Of a stretch of DNA of 64,000 nucleotides, positions 1-8,973 are shown piece after piece; position 1 is the first letter of the stretch; each line of letters begins with the position of its first letter. The stretch spans positions 1 through 64,000 of the forward strand of contig CAXARO010000133.1 in assembly GCA_963971305.1 (NCBI GenBank), in the 5' to 3' direction. The translations under genes and the position numbers were made by a program. Under the pieces are notes generated by a model. The model did no database searches, was not told the DNA's origin, and worked only from the letters and a program-made list of their open reading frames with translations. The stretch is from Arcuatula senhousia (Eukaryota; Mollusca; Bivalvia; Mytilida; Mytilidae).

Positions 1-654
1 ATAAAAAATGAAGTTTTTTCCAAAAACATTTAACAGATTTGCATGAAATTTTAATATGCAAATCAGGACATGCTACTTAGCAGCTGTGCAAAGTTTCAGA
101 ACTGTATTGTTAACAGTTTTTGAGTTTTAGTGTTCACAAAGTCCAATTCTCAAAATCTGTGATTTTCGATAAAAAATGAAGTTTTTTTCCAAAATTATTT
201 ATCAGATTTGCACAAAATTTTTATATGCACATCATGACATGCTACTTAGCAGCTGTGCAAAGTTTCAGAACTGTATTGTTAACAGTTTTTGAGTTTTAGT
301 GTTCACAAAGTCCAATTCTCAAAATCTGTGATTTTCGATAAAAAATGAAGTTTTTTTCCAAAATTATTTATCAGATTTGCACGAAATTTTAATATGCACA
401 TCATTACATGCTACTTAGCAGCTGTGCAAAGTTTCAGAACTGTATTGTTTACAGTTTTTGAGTTTTAGTGTTCACAAAGTCCAATTCTCAAAATCTGTGA
501 TTTTCGATAAAAAATGAAGTTTTTTTCCAAAAATATTAATCAGATTTGCACGAAATTTTAATATGCACATCATGACATTCTAATTAGCAGCTGTGCAAAG
601 TTTCAGAACTGTGGTGTTAATAGTTTTTGAGTTTTAGTGTTCACAAGAATTGTT

Positions 655-690
655 GACGGACGGACAGACGGACAGACGGACAGACGGACA
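655..690. repeat. GACGGACA microsatellite inside element 1
   Basis: Tandem gacggaca units follow the last core repeat directly. Such tetra/octanucleotide tracts are the usual central part of pearl-type elements. Confidence 0.9.
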
Positions 691-710
691 AAGTGAAAAC
701 TATAGGGCGT

Positions 711-727
711 CCGCATCTTCGATGCGG
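711..727 (+). other. Terminal hairpin of element 1
   Basis: CCGCATC-TTC-GATGCGG is a perfect 7 bp stem with a TTC loop, inside a looser GGGC/GCCC outer pair. CTAA follows four bases later, and the next base is T. A hairpin just before CTRR and T is the expected right end of a Helitron. DNA-level function is inferred. Confidence 0.7.
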
Positions 728-736
728 GGCCCTAAT

Positions 737-1670
737 AAACCCATGTTTCATTCACCATCTTTTATGGTTAAAAAGTTATAAACAAAAATCATTTTAAAAA
801 TACGAATCAAGGGCGATAAGTCAAAAACAACAAGTTTTACGCTTTCGCACCTGAAACACTTTTTGTAGATCTCGACATGGCGAACACATTTCCCATGTTT
901 TGTCCGCTTCAATTTTGTACGGTTTAGGTGTTATTTCTTAAAAACTGTTTACGGTGTCGGCCATTTTGAAAATGGCTGCCTATAACCATTCGACTTTGGT
1001 CTTAAATTGAAGGACTCTTAATGACGGTCACAAAAAACCCATATGTTTACTATATTATCTTTGATGGTTTAAAAGTTATAAGCCAAAAACGAATAAGCCG
1101 AAACGCGTCAAGGGCAATAACTCGAAAACCGTTTGTCGTAAGTGTTCGACCCTTTATATCAAATAAAGGTCTAAATGAGACGAGTATTTTCCTCATTACA
1201 TGTCTGCTTCCATTTTGTATGGTTTTTGAGCTATACTGCAGACAAGGTGTACCATGACCTCTGACCTTGAGATTTGACCTTTGACCTTGACATTTTCAGA
1301 TGTAACATATGTCACCTAGGATGATTGGTGAAGGTCCCAAGTCTCTAGGACAAACCGTTTTGAAGAAAAAAAAATTGACGAGTCGTGACACTTTTCGGGT
1401 CAAAAACGCGTAACCAGGAAGTTGATCGAAAATTTTTTTTTTGCGTGACGAATGATGACCAGGAGTCTAGCAACATTTTCCCTGCTTCAGATTTTTGATA
1501 ACGGTTACGGTTTCTGACTTTATCTGCAGACAAGGTTTTTGGGTTCCGGGCAGATAACTCCGTTACTAAAAATAGATCGGTTTCGCAGGCCAACTCAAGT
1601 CGAGCCCTGGTAGTGTCGATTAATAGTACTAAGTTTCGTAATGATAAGTCGCGACACTTTTTTGACATCT
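737..1670 (+). repeat. Diverged long tandem repeat (element 2 body)
   Basis: A segment beginning aacccatgttt near 737 recurs in diverged form near 1036 (aacccatatgttt), with matching downstream text on gttataa, caagggc-ataa and ccattttgta, so the unit is about 299 bp. A second pair of related segments (gtcgtgacactttt near 1385, gtcgcgacacttttt near 1648) is about 265 bp apart. ORFs of 78 and 107 codons here resemble no protein I know and look like chance. It is probably the core of another non-autonomous element ending at the hairpin at 1709. Confidence 0.5.
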
Positions 1671-1708
1671 GTGGCAGAAAAAAAAAAAAATAATCATAAG
1701 AAATACAG

Positions 1709-1743
1709 TAAGGTCTTTCCTTCTGTGGAAGGGAAAGACCTTA
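1709..1743 (+). other. Hairpin, TAAGGTCTTTCC stem
   Basis: A 12 bp stem (TAAGGTCTTTCC pairing with GGAAAGACCTTA) closes a small TTCTGTGGAAG loop. It is followed by a (GAA)n tract and stands just after an A-run. It probably marks the right end of the preceding repeat element. Confidence 0.7.
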
Positions 1744-1774
1744 ATAAGAAGAAGAAGAACTGACACAAAAACAA

Positions 1775-1806
1775 TATGTCTCCCCCTTCTGGGAAGGGGA
1801 GACATA
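1775..1806 (+). other. Hairpin, TATGTCTCCCC stem
   Basis: TATGTCTCCCC pairs perfectly with GGGGAGACATA around CTTCTGGGAAG-type loop sequence. It has the same design as the hairpin at 1709 but a different stem, and is related to the GTCTCC hairpin at 62875. Confidence 0.7.
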
Positions 1807-1835
1807 ATGAATGTCTTAAATCAAATCAAGACCCT

Positions 1836-1995
1836 TTGTACAAGTTATTACTTTTTTGGCGTGAAAAACTGTACAAGTAATAACTTGTACAATCCAAATC
1901 ATACAAGTTATAACTTGTATGATGCTTTCGTACAAGTAATTACTTGTATGATTTTTTCATACAAGTAATAACTTGTACAAAATAATAACATGTAC
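1836..1995. repeat. Cluster of TACAAGT...ACTTGTA palindromes
   Basis: At least four near-perfect palindromes of 18-20 bp occur in 110 bp: 1871-1890, 1901-1920, 1931-1948 and 1960-1977. Partial copies lie at 1838 and 1985. The arms are constant (TACAAGT/ACTTGTA) while the 4-6 bp centre changes (AATA, TATA, AATT). Looser copies recur near 5990-6050 and 6885-6945. The function is unknown. Confidence 0.85.
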
Positions 1996-2844
1996 ACAAC
2001 ATATATATTTGTTTCAAGTTTGTGACATTGATTTTATCAATGGTGGTATTGATTTTAGGAGTTCCAACCCCTACCCTTGATGTAAGTGGAGCCAAATTTT
2101 TTTTTTATCATTTGACATAGGATTTTGATGTTTTTTTTTCTTTATTGAATTTCTTGCATTTCTTAATGAAAATCATATTGAATGGACCCCTAGTATATGA
2201 CTTCTTCTATAACTGGTTTTGAGGGGGAGGGAGGGGTATGATGGTATATTATCATTATTCAACAGATTTTGATGGGATTTTATGCTAGAGATCACTCCTT
2301 GTGAAAACCATAATTAAAGTTACCTTAGTGTTTTTTATATTGCTCACTAGTAAGACCAACTGGCCTAAAAGGCTGTCAGGCAAAAATTTAAACAGGGAGT
2401 GCCAAGGACTATACAGCAGTAAACATGGTAAAAGTATAAGTTTATAAAAATGTTTGAATGGGTTTTCCAACTGTCTAGCCCTGCTGAGTACTTTTTGGAA
2501 GAGACCATCTGAGGACCATTATGACTTACATAACAAAATACCGAAATTATTGTACATTTACTTTCTGCAGATTATCATTTCGACAACTTATGTCTGTTCA
2601 TTGCAGATAAAATCAAAACATTGGAAATCCTGAAATCGAAATATGTTTGTAAGTTTGGTTCCAATTTCATCTTATTGGTCACTAGCTTATTGGTCTCTAG
2701 CTTTGAGTGTGGCAGATTCAGAGATGGAGAATTTGGAAAATGTTTCCCACAGATTCTGATAATTTCAGAGAAGAGGAATTATGATTGTATTCGAATAGGG
2801 TTCACTGTCAAACTATGCTCACCAGTGTCTGGGGGGAAAATGAC
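1996..2844. other. No gene recognised
   Basis: This is AT-rich sequence with a G-rich patch at about 2220-2236. The short ORFs (61 aa minus at 2285-2470, 76 aa plus at 2621-2851) have no recognisable motif and no start context that would set them apart from chance. Confidence 0.6.
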
Positions 2845-2990
2845 TATATGACACTGGCACTAGCAAACGCCAGCCGTAGGGTTAAACCGGTTTTTGGGTA
2901 CCTAAACCCCCCTTTTCTCTATCCCGTTTCCTATCGTATAAGACACATACGAGTAAAACCCAATACAGGTACTCAGGTAGACCACTAACC
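2845..2990 (+). repeat. Dispersed repeat family R, copy a
   Basis: The text cactggcactagcaaacgcc followed by gggttaaaccggtttttggg matches, with divergence, segments at 5575-5690, 9945-10015 and, inverted, 5375-5455. It is a degenerate copy of a multi-copy interspersed repeat. Confidence 0.65.
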
Positions 2991-3149
2991 TTGAAAATCA
3001 AAATGAAAAGACAAAACGTGATTTAGAAAGATGGGTCGAGAAGTGCTCGCCGCTGCACTACCGGCTAGCTCAAGTAATCTAGTCTGTTTGGTACAACACT
3101 GTCGCACTACAGAACAAAAATCAAACTCAAAACTTCCCGAAGGTTTTGG

Positions 3150-3960
3150 CAATGAATCATCATGTGTTTCTGTAGAAATCGGCAGTATGGGTGAGAGACA
3201 AGCTTGAAGGTAAAATTGTCAGATCATCGAAACCCAAAGCCATTTTAACTGATTGACGCAGAAGATCTTGTCGATATCCAGTTTTACGTAAAGCATTCAA
3301 AATACAATGTACGTTCTAGTTTGTCTGGATCTCTCCTCAGCTTTTGGCATTTTTTAATAACATCACCATAAAAACGAGGGTGAGAAATGCCTTTTGTAAT
3401 AAGGTACTTGCGTGTTACGTCATATTTCGTAATAAGATGTTCACACATTGTACCTTTTAAAAAAAACTTCTTAAATGTATTTATAAGTTCATGAAATCTA
3501 TAACCTCCTTGTAAATGTTTTGATGTAATACCGGTAGTTAGGTTACACTCATTAAAATCGTCGACTGATGAACAAGTACGTGCAAATCCCACCAGTTGTG
3601 ACATATAAACCCTGGTGCAATGAGGACGTCGCCGCCTCAAAAAGGGAAGTTTGTAATGATGAAATCAAAGTCATCCCTTTTAGCATAAATTTTAGAATGT
3701 TATTTTACCAGAGTCAACAGTGATACATGTAGTGAGATCCAGAAAAGGGCATTGTTTAGAATCACTGTTTAAGCTCTTGTGAATACATACATGTAGATGG
3801 TATCAGCATAAATCAAAAACTGAGGATTACCAATAGTAAGAATATCGTCAAGATATCTGCTGTTTTCATTGAAAATTGGAATTAATTCATCACTATCTGG
3901 TATGGTCCCATTTTGCAATTTCTTCGTGAAATCTCGTTCGTAACAGAAGAGAAAATTGGG
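3150..3960 (-). pseudogene. Broken reverse transcriptase (retroelement remnant)
   Basis: Reading the minus strand from 3960 downwards, one frame carries NFLFCYERDF, then about 20 residues on SRYLDDILTIGNPQF (YLDD at 3855-3844). YLDD is the [YF]xDD catalytic motif of reverse transcriptases. The reading frame then shifts and has stops, but the piece KRDDFDFIITNFPF is visible near 3690-3650. A third frame (3640-3284) carries RVYMSQLVGFAR, GYRFHELINTFKKFF and ISHPRFYGDVI. A fourth continues as LRKTGYRQDLLRQSVKMAL to about 3150. The order matches the palm-to-thumb part of a retroelement RT family that I recall as abundant in bivalves and cnidarians. The N-terminal fingers and any endonuclease are missing. 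At least three frameshifts and several stops make it a fossil. I cannot assign the retroelement clade. Confidence 0.8.
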
Positions 3961-4115
3961 CTCCGCAAAGCGTAGCAGGATACGACCGAAAAGGTGTACA
4001 TTTGGGCAAGTGTTGACACAAAAGTAAGTGTTGATTTCATAAGGTGCTGGACCCAAAGTGAGTGTGGACTTAATAAGTTGCTGGACACAGTTATTTGTTG
4101 GACTCAAATATTTAA
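3961..4115. repeat. Degenerate short repeats upstream of the RT remnant
   Basis: Phrases such as ggtgctggaccca, gttgctggacaca and gttggactcaa recur at about 38-40 bp spacing between 4010 and 4110. No RT homology could be followed into this stretch. Confidence 0.4.
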
Positions 4116-4885
4116 ATCACATGAAAATCTGACGAAAAATATCTAATATAAGTTTTTATCAGAATTTGTGGTTTTAGCCCTTTGATCCCTTATAGCATGA
4201 AAACGGTAAGAGCTATCCAAAATCTGTTGACATACTACTGAAATTTAGCTTATGTCAAGAGGAATCCAGACAAAAAAATCCCATAAAAATCTGATGAAAA
4301 ATAAAAATTTCACATGTTTAGCAAATTTACGATTTTGGCCCTTTTTGGCCCCTAATATCTCGCTTCGTGAACCAGTTATCAAAAATCTGACTGATATGTC
4401 TTCAGCTTATTTTTCATAAGGAGTCTATTGAAAAAAATTGCATCGAAATCGGACAAGAAACAAAAAATATTAAAATTTTGAGATTTGCCCCCTTTTCGGC
4501 CCCGTCTAGCTCGTAAACGGTAAATGTGAGGTCAAATCCGTTGACATACTACTGATGCGTAATTTTATTAGCAACAAAATGAAAAAAACCACATCAAAAT
4601 CTGATGAATAATAAACATTCTATAGCTACATATGCGAAAATACCCCAAATTGCCCCTTTTGGCCCCTTATTCTAAAACGGGAGGGGCCACAATTCCCTCA
4701 TTTTTCAAAAAGCCTCTTTTTATGGCAGGGAACAAAGTGCTAAAATTTCATGACGATCCCTCTACCAGAACAAAAGTTATTCAATGAAAACGAATGTGCA
4801 CAGACGACGACGACGACGACGCGGACGACGACGCGGACGACTGCGCCATACCATAATACGACCGAAATTTTTTTTGGTCGTATAA
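4116..4885 (+). mobile_element. Core-repeat element 3 with GAC microsatellite and hairpin
   Basis: Four diverged units of about 155-165 bp are present. Each has an aaatctga-gaaaaat phrase (near 4122, 4286, 4443, 4594) and a ccctttttggcccc...ctcg..aacgg phrase (near 4180, 4338, 4490, 4655). They end in a GAC-rich microsatellite (4802-4841), then ccataccataatacg and a hairpin with an ATACGACC/GGTCGTAT stem (4856-4883). The architecture matches element 1 but the sequence is unrelated. ORFs in the microsatellite (RTTTRTT and VVVRVVV runs) are translation of the repeat, not genes. A single reversed core copy lies at 46311-46485. Confidence 0.7.
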
Positions 4886-5042
4886 AAACGGTCTGTAATA
4901 AGAGGTGCACAATTACATGTAGTACCCATGGAAATTCCGATGACCTGTTGATAAACTGTGTCTCCAAACCAGAAAAATGTTGTCCAGCAGGAGATTAAGT
5001 GCCTTAATCATGTCATCACGTGTCCAGGAACAATGGTTGATA
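4886..5042. other. No gene recognised
   Basis: Short linker between two repeat elements; nothing supportable seen. Confidence 0.5.
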
Positions 5043-5289
5043 GACCATTTCCTGAACAAAAAAGATCACAAAAGGTCAAAAGTGTTCATCCTGGGCTCCC
5101 GGTTAGGGCCACATAAAAAAAATATAATGTCTAATTTGGTAATGAAAAAAAAAACAATGTTTTTTGGTATATAGTATATACTTCAATGTCTAATCTTTCT
5201 TTGCTCTTTCGAAAGTATTTCACCGACAGACAATATACTGGTTGGCAGCCCAGGATGAACACTTTTGACCTTTTGTTCAGGAAATGGTC
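5043..5289. mobile_element. Inverted-repeat (fold-back/MITE-like) element
   Basis: The left arm 5043-5098 (gaccatttcctgaaca ... gttcatcctgggct) is the reverse complement of the right arm 5247-5289. The left arm carries an extra ~12 bases around gatcacaaa. The loop is about 150 bp of AT-rich sequence. No clear target duplication was seen outside the arms. Confidence 0.7.
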
Positions 5290-5374
5290 AACTTGTTAGT
5301 TTCCTGTCATTTTCGTTTTTCATCCGTTTCTTTCGACACTATAGGGAAACAAAATAGAGAAAGCAGAGTTTTTG

Positions 5375-5690
5375 GTTACCCATAAACTGGTTTAATCTTA
5401 ACTAATTCCGTTATTGCCAGTACCAAACCAAGTTTGGCTATTCCGATTTCCTATCGTTATCAGACCCTCTTATCAAGGTATTGTACAGTAAACATGAGAT
5501 GACAGTAAATTACCCCACTGATCAAATTATACAACCACCAAACACAAACAAACAACAAAAACAACAAAATTACAAACATGTATAGGAAATGTATACAACT
5601 CGGGATAGCCCAACTTGGAACCGGCACTAGCAAAGGCCAATGCTAGCCTAAGATTAAAGCGGTTTATCGATATCCCTCCCCTAGTCCGAG
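5375..5690. repeat. Family R copies b (inverted) and c, forming a palindrome
   Basis: The reverse complement of 5375-5455 aligns with 5575-5690 over about 80 bp (ataggaaat, gatagcc-aacttgg, gattaaa-cggttta). The two family R copies therefore face each other across a loop of about 120 bp. The loop contains an AC-rich stretch (caccaaacacaaacaaacaac). This may be the paired ends of one element. Confidence 0.6.
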
Positions 5691-6884
5691 ACTCCGCTGC
5701 CGTCCTACGGTCTCTTTATGCTTTGATTTGAGCCGTGGTACATCAGAGCGCACGCCATATTGAAAAGTGGGAAATTGCCGAACGCATTTGAGTTCGGCTT
5801 TTCCGACAAAAATTTTAACAGTAAACAAATCCAAAAATTTTATCAACGATGCATTTTTCCTATCCATTTTCTCTGAAAACAAGGATTAAAAGCCTATGTA
5901 GTTGTCTACTATAATACGCTCTGTTTTGGGGTGTTTAGATTGTGTGATATTTTTGTGGCCCCAGCCGTTATTATAAATGCTGTGTACAACTTGCGATTTT
6001 GTACAACTAATAAGCCGTACAAAAATTTTGTAGAAGTTATATTCTAACCTTCATATAGGGTTGTTCGCGAATCCAAAAAATGACGTCACAAAATCGATTT
6101 TTGGTTGGCAAAATTGTTTTTTATCAAATTAATGCATTGTATAGTAATGGGATAGAATTTTCAATCTTTTATAACATTTTGCATTCTAGTCCGATTTTGG
6201 ATCTGTAAAATGCATTGTAAACCTTGGGATTTTCATATTTTTTCTACCGATTTACTTTTTTAAAAATTTTCTCCAAATATTTTTACAGGTGTATTTTAAA
6301 AAAAAATCGAAAATTTTAATACCCTCTAAAAGTGTAAAATGTCTACAATTCAGATCATAAGAAATTATCAAATTACCTGTAAGAACAAATTCAAACCAGT
6401 TAATTGAAAATGACACTTTTATGACCCTAATTAATGACATATATTTCTTGCCACTCAAAAAGGTCCACAGGTAGATTTTTCGATGTTATGACATCACGGC
6501 GAACAAGCCTATACAATGTACTTAACATTGTTGCTCTTTATATAAATCTCCTGTTATAAAACTGAAATACCAGTAATGGGCATTTGTTTAATTAGAAGTT
6601 TATGCTTCAGTCCAATGAATACCAGAAATTTTGGATACTTAAATTACGTCAAAGTACAAACATACTAAATAATTTAAGGTGGCAAACATAGCTCTCATGA
6701 TTATAAAAACCTCCGTGCTACATTAAAATGCTTCAATTTTAGTGTTCATCAAAAGCAGACTGAATTGTATTTGTTGTGACATAAAGATATACATTTTCTA
6801 TTAAAAGTTTCAATCTTTCAAGTAAATATGCCAGAATCCTTATCCAAAGTACATGTATGACATTCTTATTTTTGCGTTTTTACT
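5691..6884. other. AT-rich stretch, no gene recognised
   Basis: There is no ORF with recognisable content. Loose tgtacaac / gtacaaa motifs near 5985-6050 echo the palindrome cluster at 1836. ORFs at 5664-5882 and 6252-6458 (minus, 72 and 68 aa) show no motif. Confidence 0.55.
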
Positions 6885-6950
6885 TAACTTGTACAAAATT
6901 TTTATACGGGTTATAACTTGTACAAAATCATAACTTGTACACAAGACGTA
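6885..6950. repeat. Second, looser cluster of ACTTGTAC motifs
   Basis: Three aacttgtaca motifs and a gggttataacttgtac half-palindrome lie within 60 bp, immediately before core-repeat element 4. Confidence 0.6.
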
Positions 6951-6959
6951 TATGAACAC

Positions 6960-7601
6960 CATAAAACTATATGTAAACCTGTACAAAAAAGGTTTAAAGT
7001 TTTTCTTTAAAAATGCCCTTAGGGAAAGGTCAAGGTCAGAATGTCTACAAGTATGGTACCATTAAAGTTGCGAGTCAAATATGCATGAACACCCTATAAC
7101 TATATTTTAACCTTCTACAAGTAAGGTTAAAATTTTTAAAATAATGCCCTCAGGGCAAGGTCAAGGTCAGAATGTCTACAAGTATGGTACCATTAAAGTC
7201 ACATGCCAAATATGAACACCCTACCACTGAAAGACAATATTCTAGAAGCAAGGTCAAGGTCAAAATGTCTGCAAATATGGTACTGCCAGAAAGCTCTCAT
7301 CATAAGGAAGTCACATGCCAAATATGAACACCCTACCACTGAAAGACAATATTCTAGAAGCAAGGTTAAAGTTTTTTTAAAAGTTGCCCCCAGGGCAAGG
7401 TCAAGGTCAAAATGTCTGCAAGTATGGTGCCTCGAGATGCGTATTCCAAAGATGCATCTGTATGCAAAGTTTCATGATCCCAGCTTGCTTTGTTATTGAG
7501 ATATACACACAAGAATGGTGGACGCGGACGTGGACGCGGACGTAGACGCGGACGCCGGGGGTACTCCAAAAGTCCTCCTCAACTTCGTTGAGTCGAACTA
7601 A
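6960..7601 (+). mobile_element. Core-repeat element 4 with GGACGC microsatellite, hairpin and CTAA
   Basis: Diverged units of about 110-135 bp start near 6989, 7122, 7252 and 7363. They are recognised by aaggtcaaggtca, aatgtctgcaa and tatgaacaccct. They are followed by a gtggacgcggac microsatellite (7518-7557), the hairpin CTCAAC-TTC-GTTGAG (7578-7592) and CTAA (7598-7601). The order is the same as in element 1, with unrelated core sequence and again a TTC loop. Short ORFs here cross the repeats and are not genes. Confidence 0.7.
7578..7592 (+). other. Terminal hairpin of element 4
   Basis: CTCAAC-TTC-GTTGAG is a perfect 6 bp stem with a TTC loop. CTAA follows five bases later. Confidence 0.65.
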
Positions 7602-7610
7602 AAATCCTCT

Positions 7611-7787
7611 GAAACAGTAGCATGTTCAGTTAACGCTAGGTGCGCCACTGGGTGGATCTTTTATTTTGTAAATATCAAACTGGTACCCAAAGCTACAACC
7701 GTATGTAGTGAACAAATATGTAAACCAGTCATCAGAAACTGCCCCAAAATAGCTCCACCTAGCGTTAACTGAACATGCTAGAAACAG
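7611..7787. mobile_element. Short TIR element (MITE) with 7 bp target duplication
   Basis: The element is 7618-7780. Its terminal inverted repeats are perfect for about 25 bp, starting TAGCATGTTCAGTTAACG and ending with the complement. GAAACAG stands immediately outside both ends (7611-7617 and 7781-7787). The 163 bp contain no ORF. The superfamily is open: 7 bp is unusual, between hAT/P (8) and others. Confidence 0.85.
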
Positions 7788-7866
7788 CTAGCTTATAACA
7801 ATAGTATCCAAACTAGTCATGCAGTGTTCACTGCCTAATCTTAGTCTGTTTCGTTTAGTTAAGATT

Positions 7867-7900
7867 GCGTTTCGTTTCGTTTCGTTCATTTCGTTTCGCA
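7867..7900. repeat. (GTTTC)n microsatellite
   Basis: Tandem gtttc/gttca pentanucleotides. Confidence 0.85.
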
Positions 7901-7921
7901 GTTTAGCACAACCCACATCCC

Positions 7922-7982
7922 TCCTACCTTTTTTAAGTATAAAATTTTTCATTCCTACCTTTTTTTAGTATAAAATTTTTCA
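7922..7982. repeat. 31 bp direct duplication
   Basis: tcctacctttttt-agtataaaatttttca occurs twice in succession. On the minus strand each copy ends in GTAGGA, so a possible splice donor is duplicated. Confidence 0.75.
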
Positions 7983-8315
7983 AAGTTGAAAGTGCCTTCT
8001 TTTCGTCTTCGGACAAATCCTTCACCTGATTATCACTGATTTGTCGTGTTAGAAATTCATATCCTGCTTCAAAAAGTTGACTCATCTGAATTCCGTAAAG
8101 CCTCCCAGAGGATATGTTGCCTTCTCTCATTAATGCCAGATCACATCGTGCTTCAGAGAATGAAAAACTTTTTGATCCGTTACATAATTTCCCCACTTTC
8201 AAAAATCTGAAAATGCAATTCCGTGATAAGAATCCCGTAATGTGGGATTCGAAATCAGTCGCCTCTCTAGAGCAGTATGTGAAGTTGTCTGTGACTGTGT
8301 GGAGGTTTCCGCCAT
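7959..8315 (-). pseudogene. Possible first coding exon of an unidentified gene, frameshifted
   Basis: On the minus strand an ATG at 8315-8313 sits in a good Kozak context (gaaaaATGG). It opens a frame starting MAETSTQSQTTSHTALERR and running to a TGA at 8201-8199. One base away, a second frame continues without a stop from about 8207 as LKVGKLCNGSKSF, through LALMREGNISSGRLYGIQMS and LSEDEKKALSTLKNFILKK. It ends at AAAAAAAG|GTAGGA, a plausible splice donor (7959/7958). The amino acid mix is that of an ordinary soluble, partly helical protein, unlike the repeat ORFs nearby. The break is a single-base slip at a TTTTT run. Alternatively, ttttcag just upstream is a splice acceptor and this is a later exon. 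I do not recognise the protein. It could be a captured or decayed gene fragment, or a live exon with a sequence error. Confidence 0.4.
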
Positions 8316-8548
8316 TTTTCCAGGGTTCTTTTTCGCGTAAGATTTTACTTTCGATATCTCTCTACATGTTTCATCAATACAAGGACAAACAGAATGTTTT
8401 GAACAGTAGATAAGAAACCAGTATATTCCATTCGGAATAAAATCGTGGTGTTTATTGTGGGTGTGCGTCTGGTCTAAAACTGAATATTCATGATTTATTT
8501 TCAGATGGAGGCCGGTACCCCGTGTTTTTTTTCTAATTTCTGGGGATT

Positions 8549-8561
8549 GGGGGGGGGGGGG
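8549..8561. repeat. G13 homopolymer
   Basis: Thirteen consecutive G; prone to assembly error. Confidence 0.9.
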
Positions 8562-8727
8562 TAAATATGGAATAAATATTACCCTGCTGGCACGCACGAG
8601 ACTATTAGATCTAGTTACTTTTACATTTTTTGTTCATTTTTTTGTTCAAGTGTCCCTTTTTTCGTAAATTGTTGTTTTGTTTGTTTTTATTACTCTATTA
8701 TTTTTAACAGGTTGGACGGGACGACCT

Positions 8728-8973
8728 TTTAATGAGGGGGTGGACAGGGGGGTCACTAGATCCCGGTTCCCGCCCCCTCAAATCCCGGTTCCTGCCCCCT
8801 CAACTCCCGATTCCCGGCCAAAAATAAAATCTTCCCGCCCTAACGCCTGTCCCCAACCGTCCCAAAGTTCCCGGTTTTTCCTTTTCCAAAATCCCGGTTC
8901 CCGTCCCCCCAGCTCCCGGTTCCCGCCCCTCTGATTCCCGGTTCCCGCACCCCCTGTCCACCCCCTCTTTAAT
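8728..8973. mobile_element. C-rich TIR element with internal minisatellite
   Basis: The ends are GAGGGGGTGGACAGGGGG (from 8734) and its complement (to 8967). TTTAAT flanks both sides (8728-8733, 8968-8973). The interior is a C-rich minisatellite of about 20 bp units (tcccggttcccgccccctca and variants). The surroundings are AT-rich, so composition alone marks it as an insert. The TTTAAT duplication contains TTAA, the piggyBac-type target. No transposase is present. An 85 aa proline-rich ORF is just the minisatellite read through. Confidence 0.7.

Larger units (their letters stand above)
1..735 (+). mobile_element. Core-repeat element 1 (pearl/Helitron-like, non-autonomous)
   Basis: Four head-to-tail copies of a core of about 169 bp begin near 1, 169, 338 and 507, each opening with ataaaaaatgaag. 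They differ by scattered substitutions. The last copy runs into a GACGGACA microsatellite (655-690), then a short unique tail, a hairpin (711-727) and CTAA (732-735). This order, core tandem repeats then ACGG-type microsatellite then short right flank, is that of the bivalve pearl elements, which are thought to be Helitron-related. It has no coding capacity. The left end lies outside the window. The architecture is seen directly; the family name is inferred. Confidence 0.7.

Noticed and set aside
1257..1290. tgacctttgacctt direct repeats as nuclear-receptor response elements
   Set aside because: Such TGACCTTTGACCTT strings occur within common repeat families. There is no nearby gene or promoter to give them meaning.
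4750..4998. Thr/Arg-rich 82 aa protein and its Val-rich antisense partner
   Set aside because: Both are translations of the GAC microsatellite inside a mobile element.
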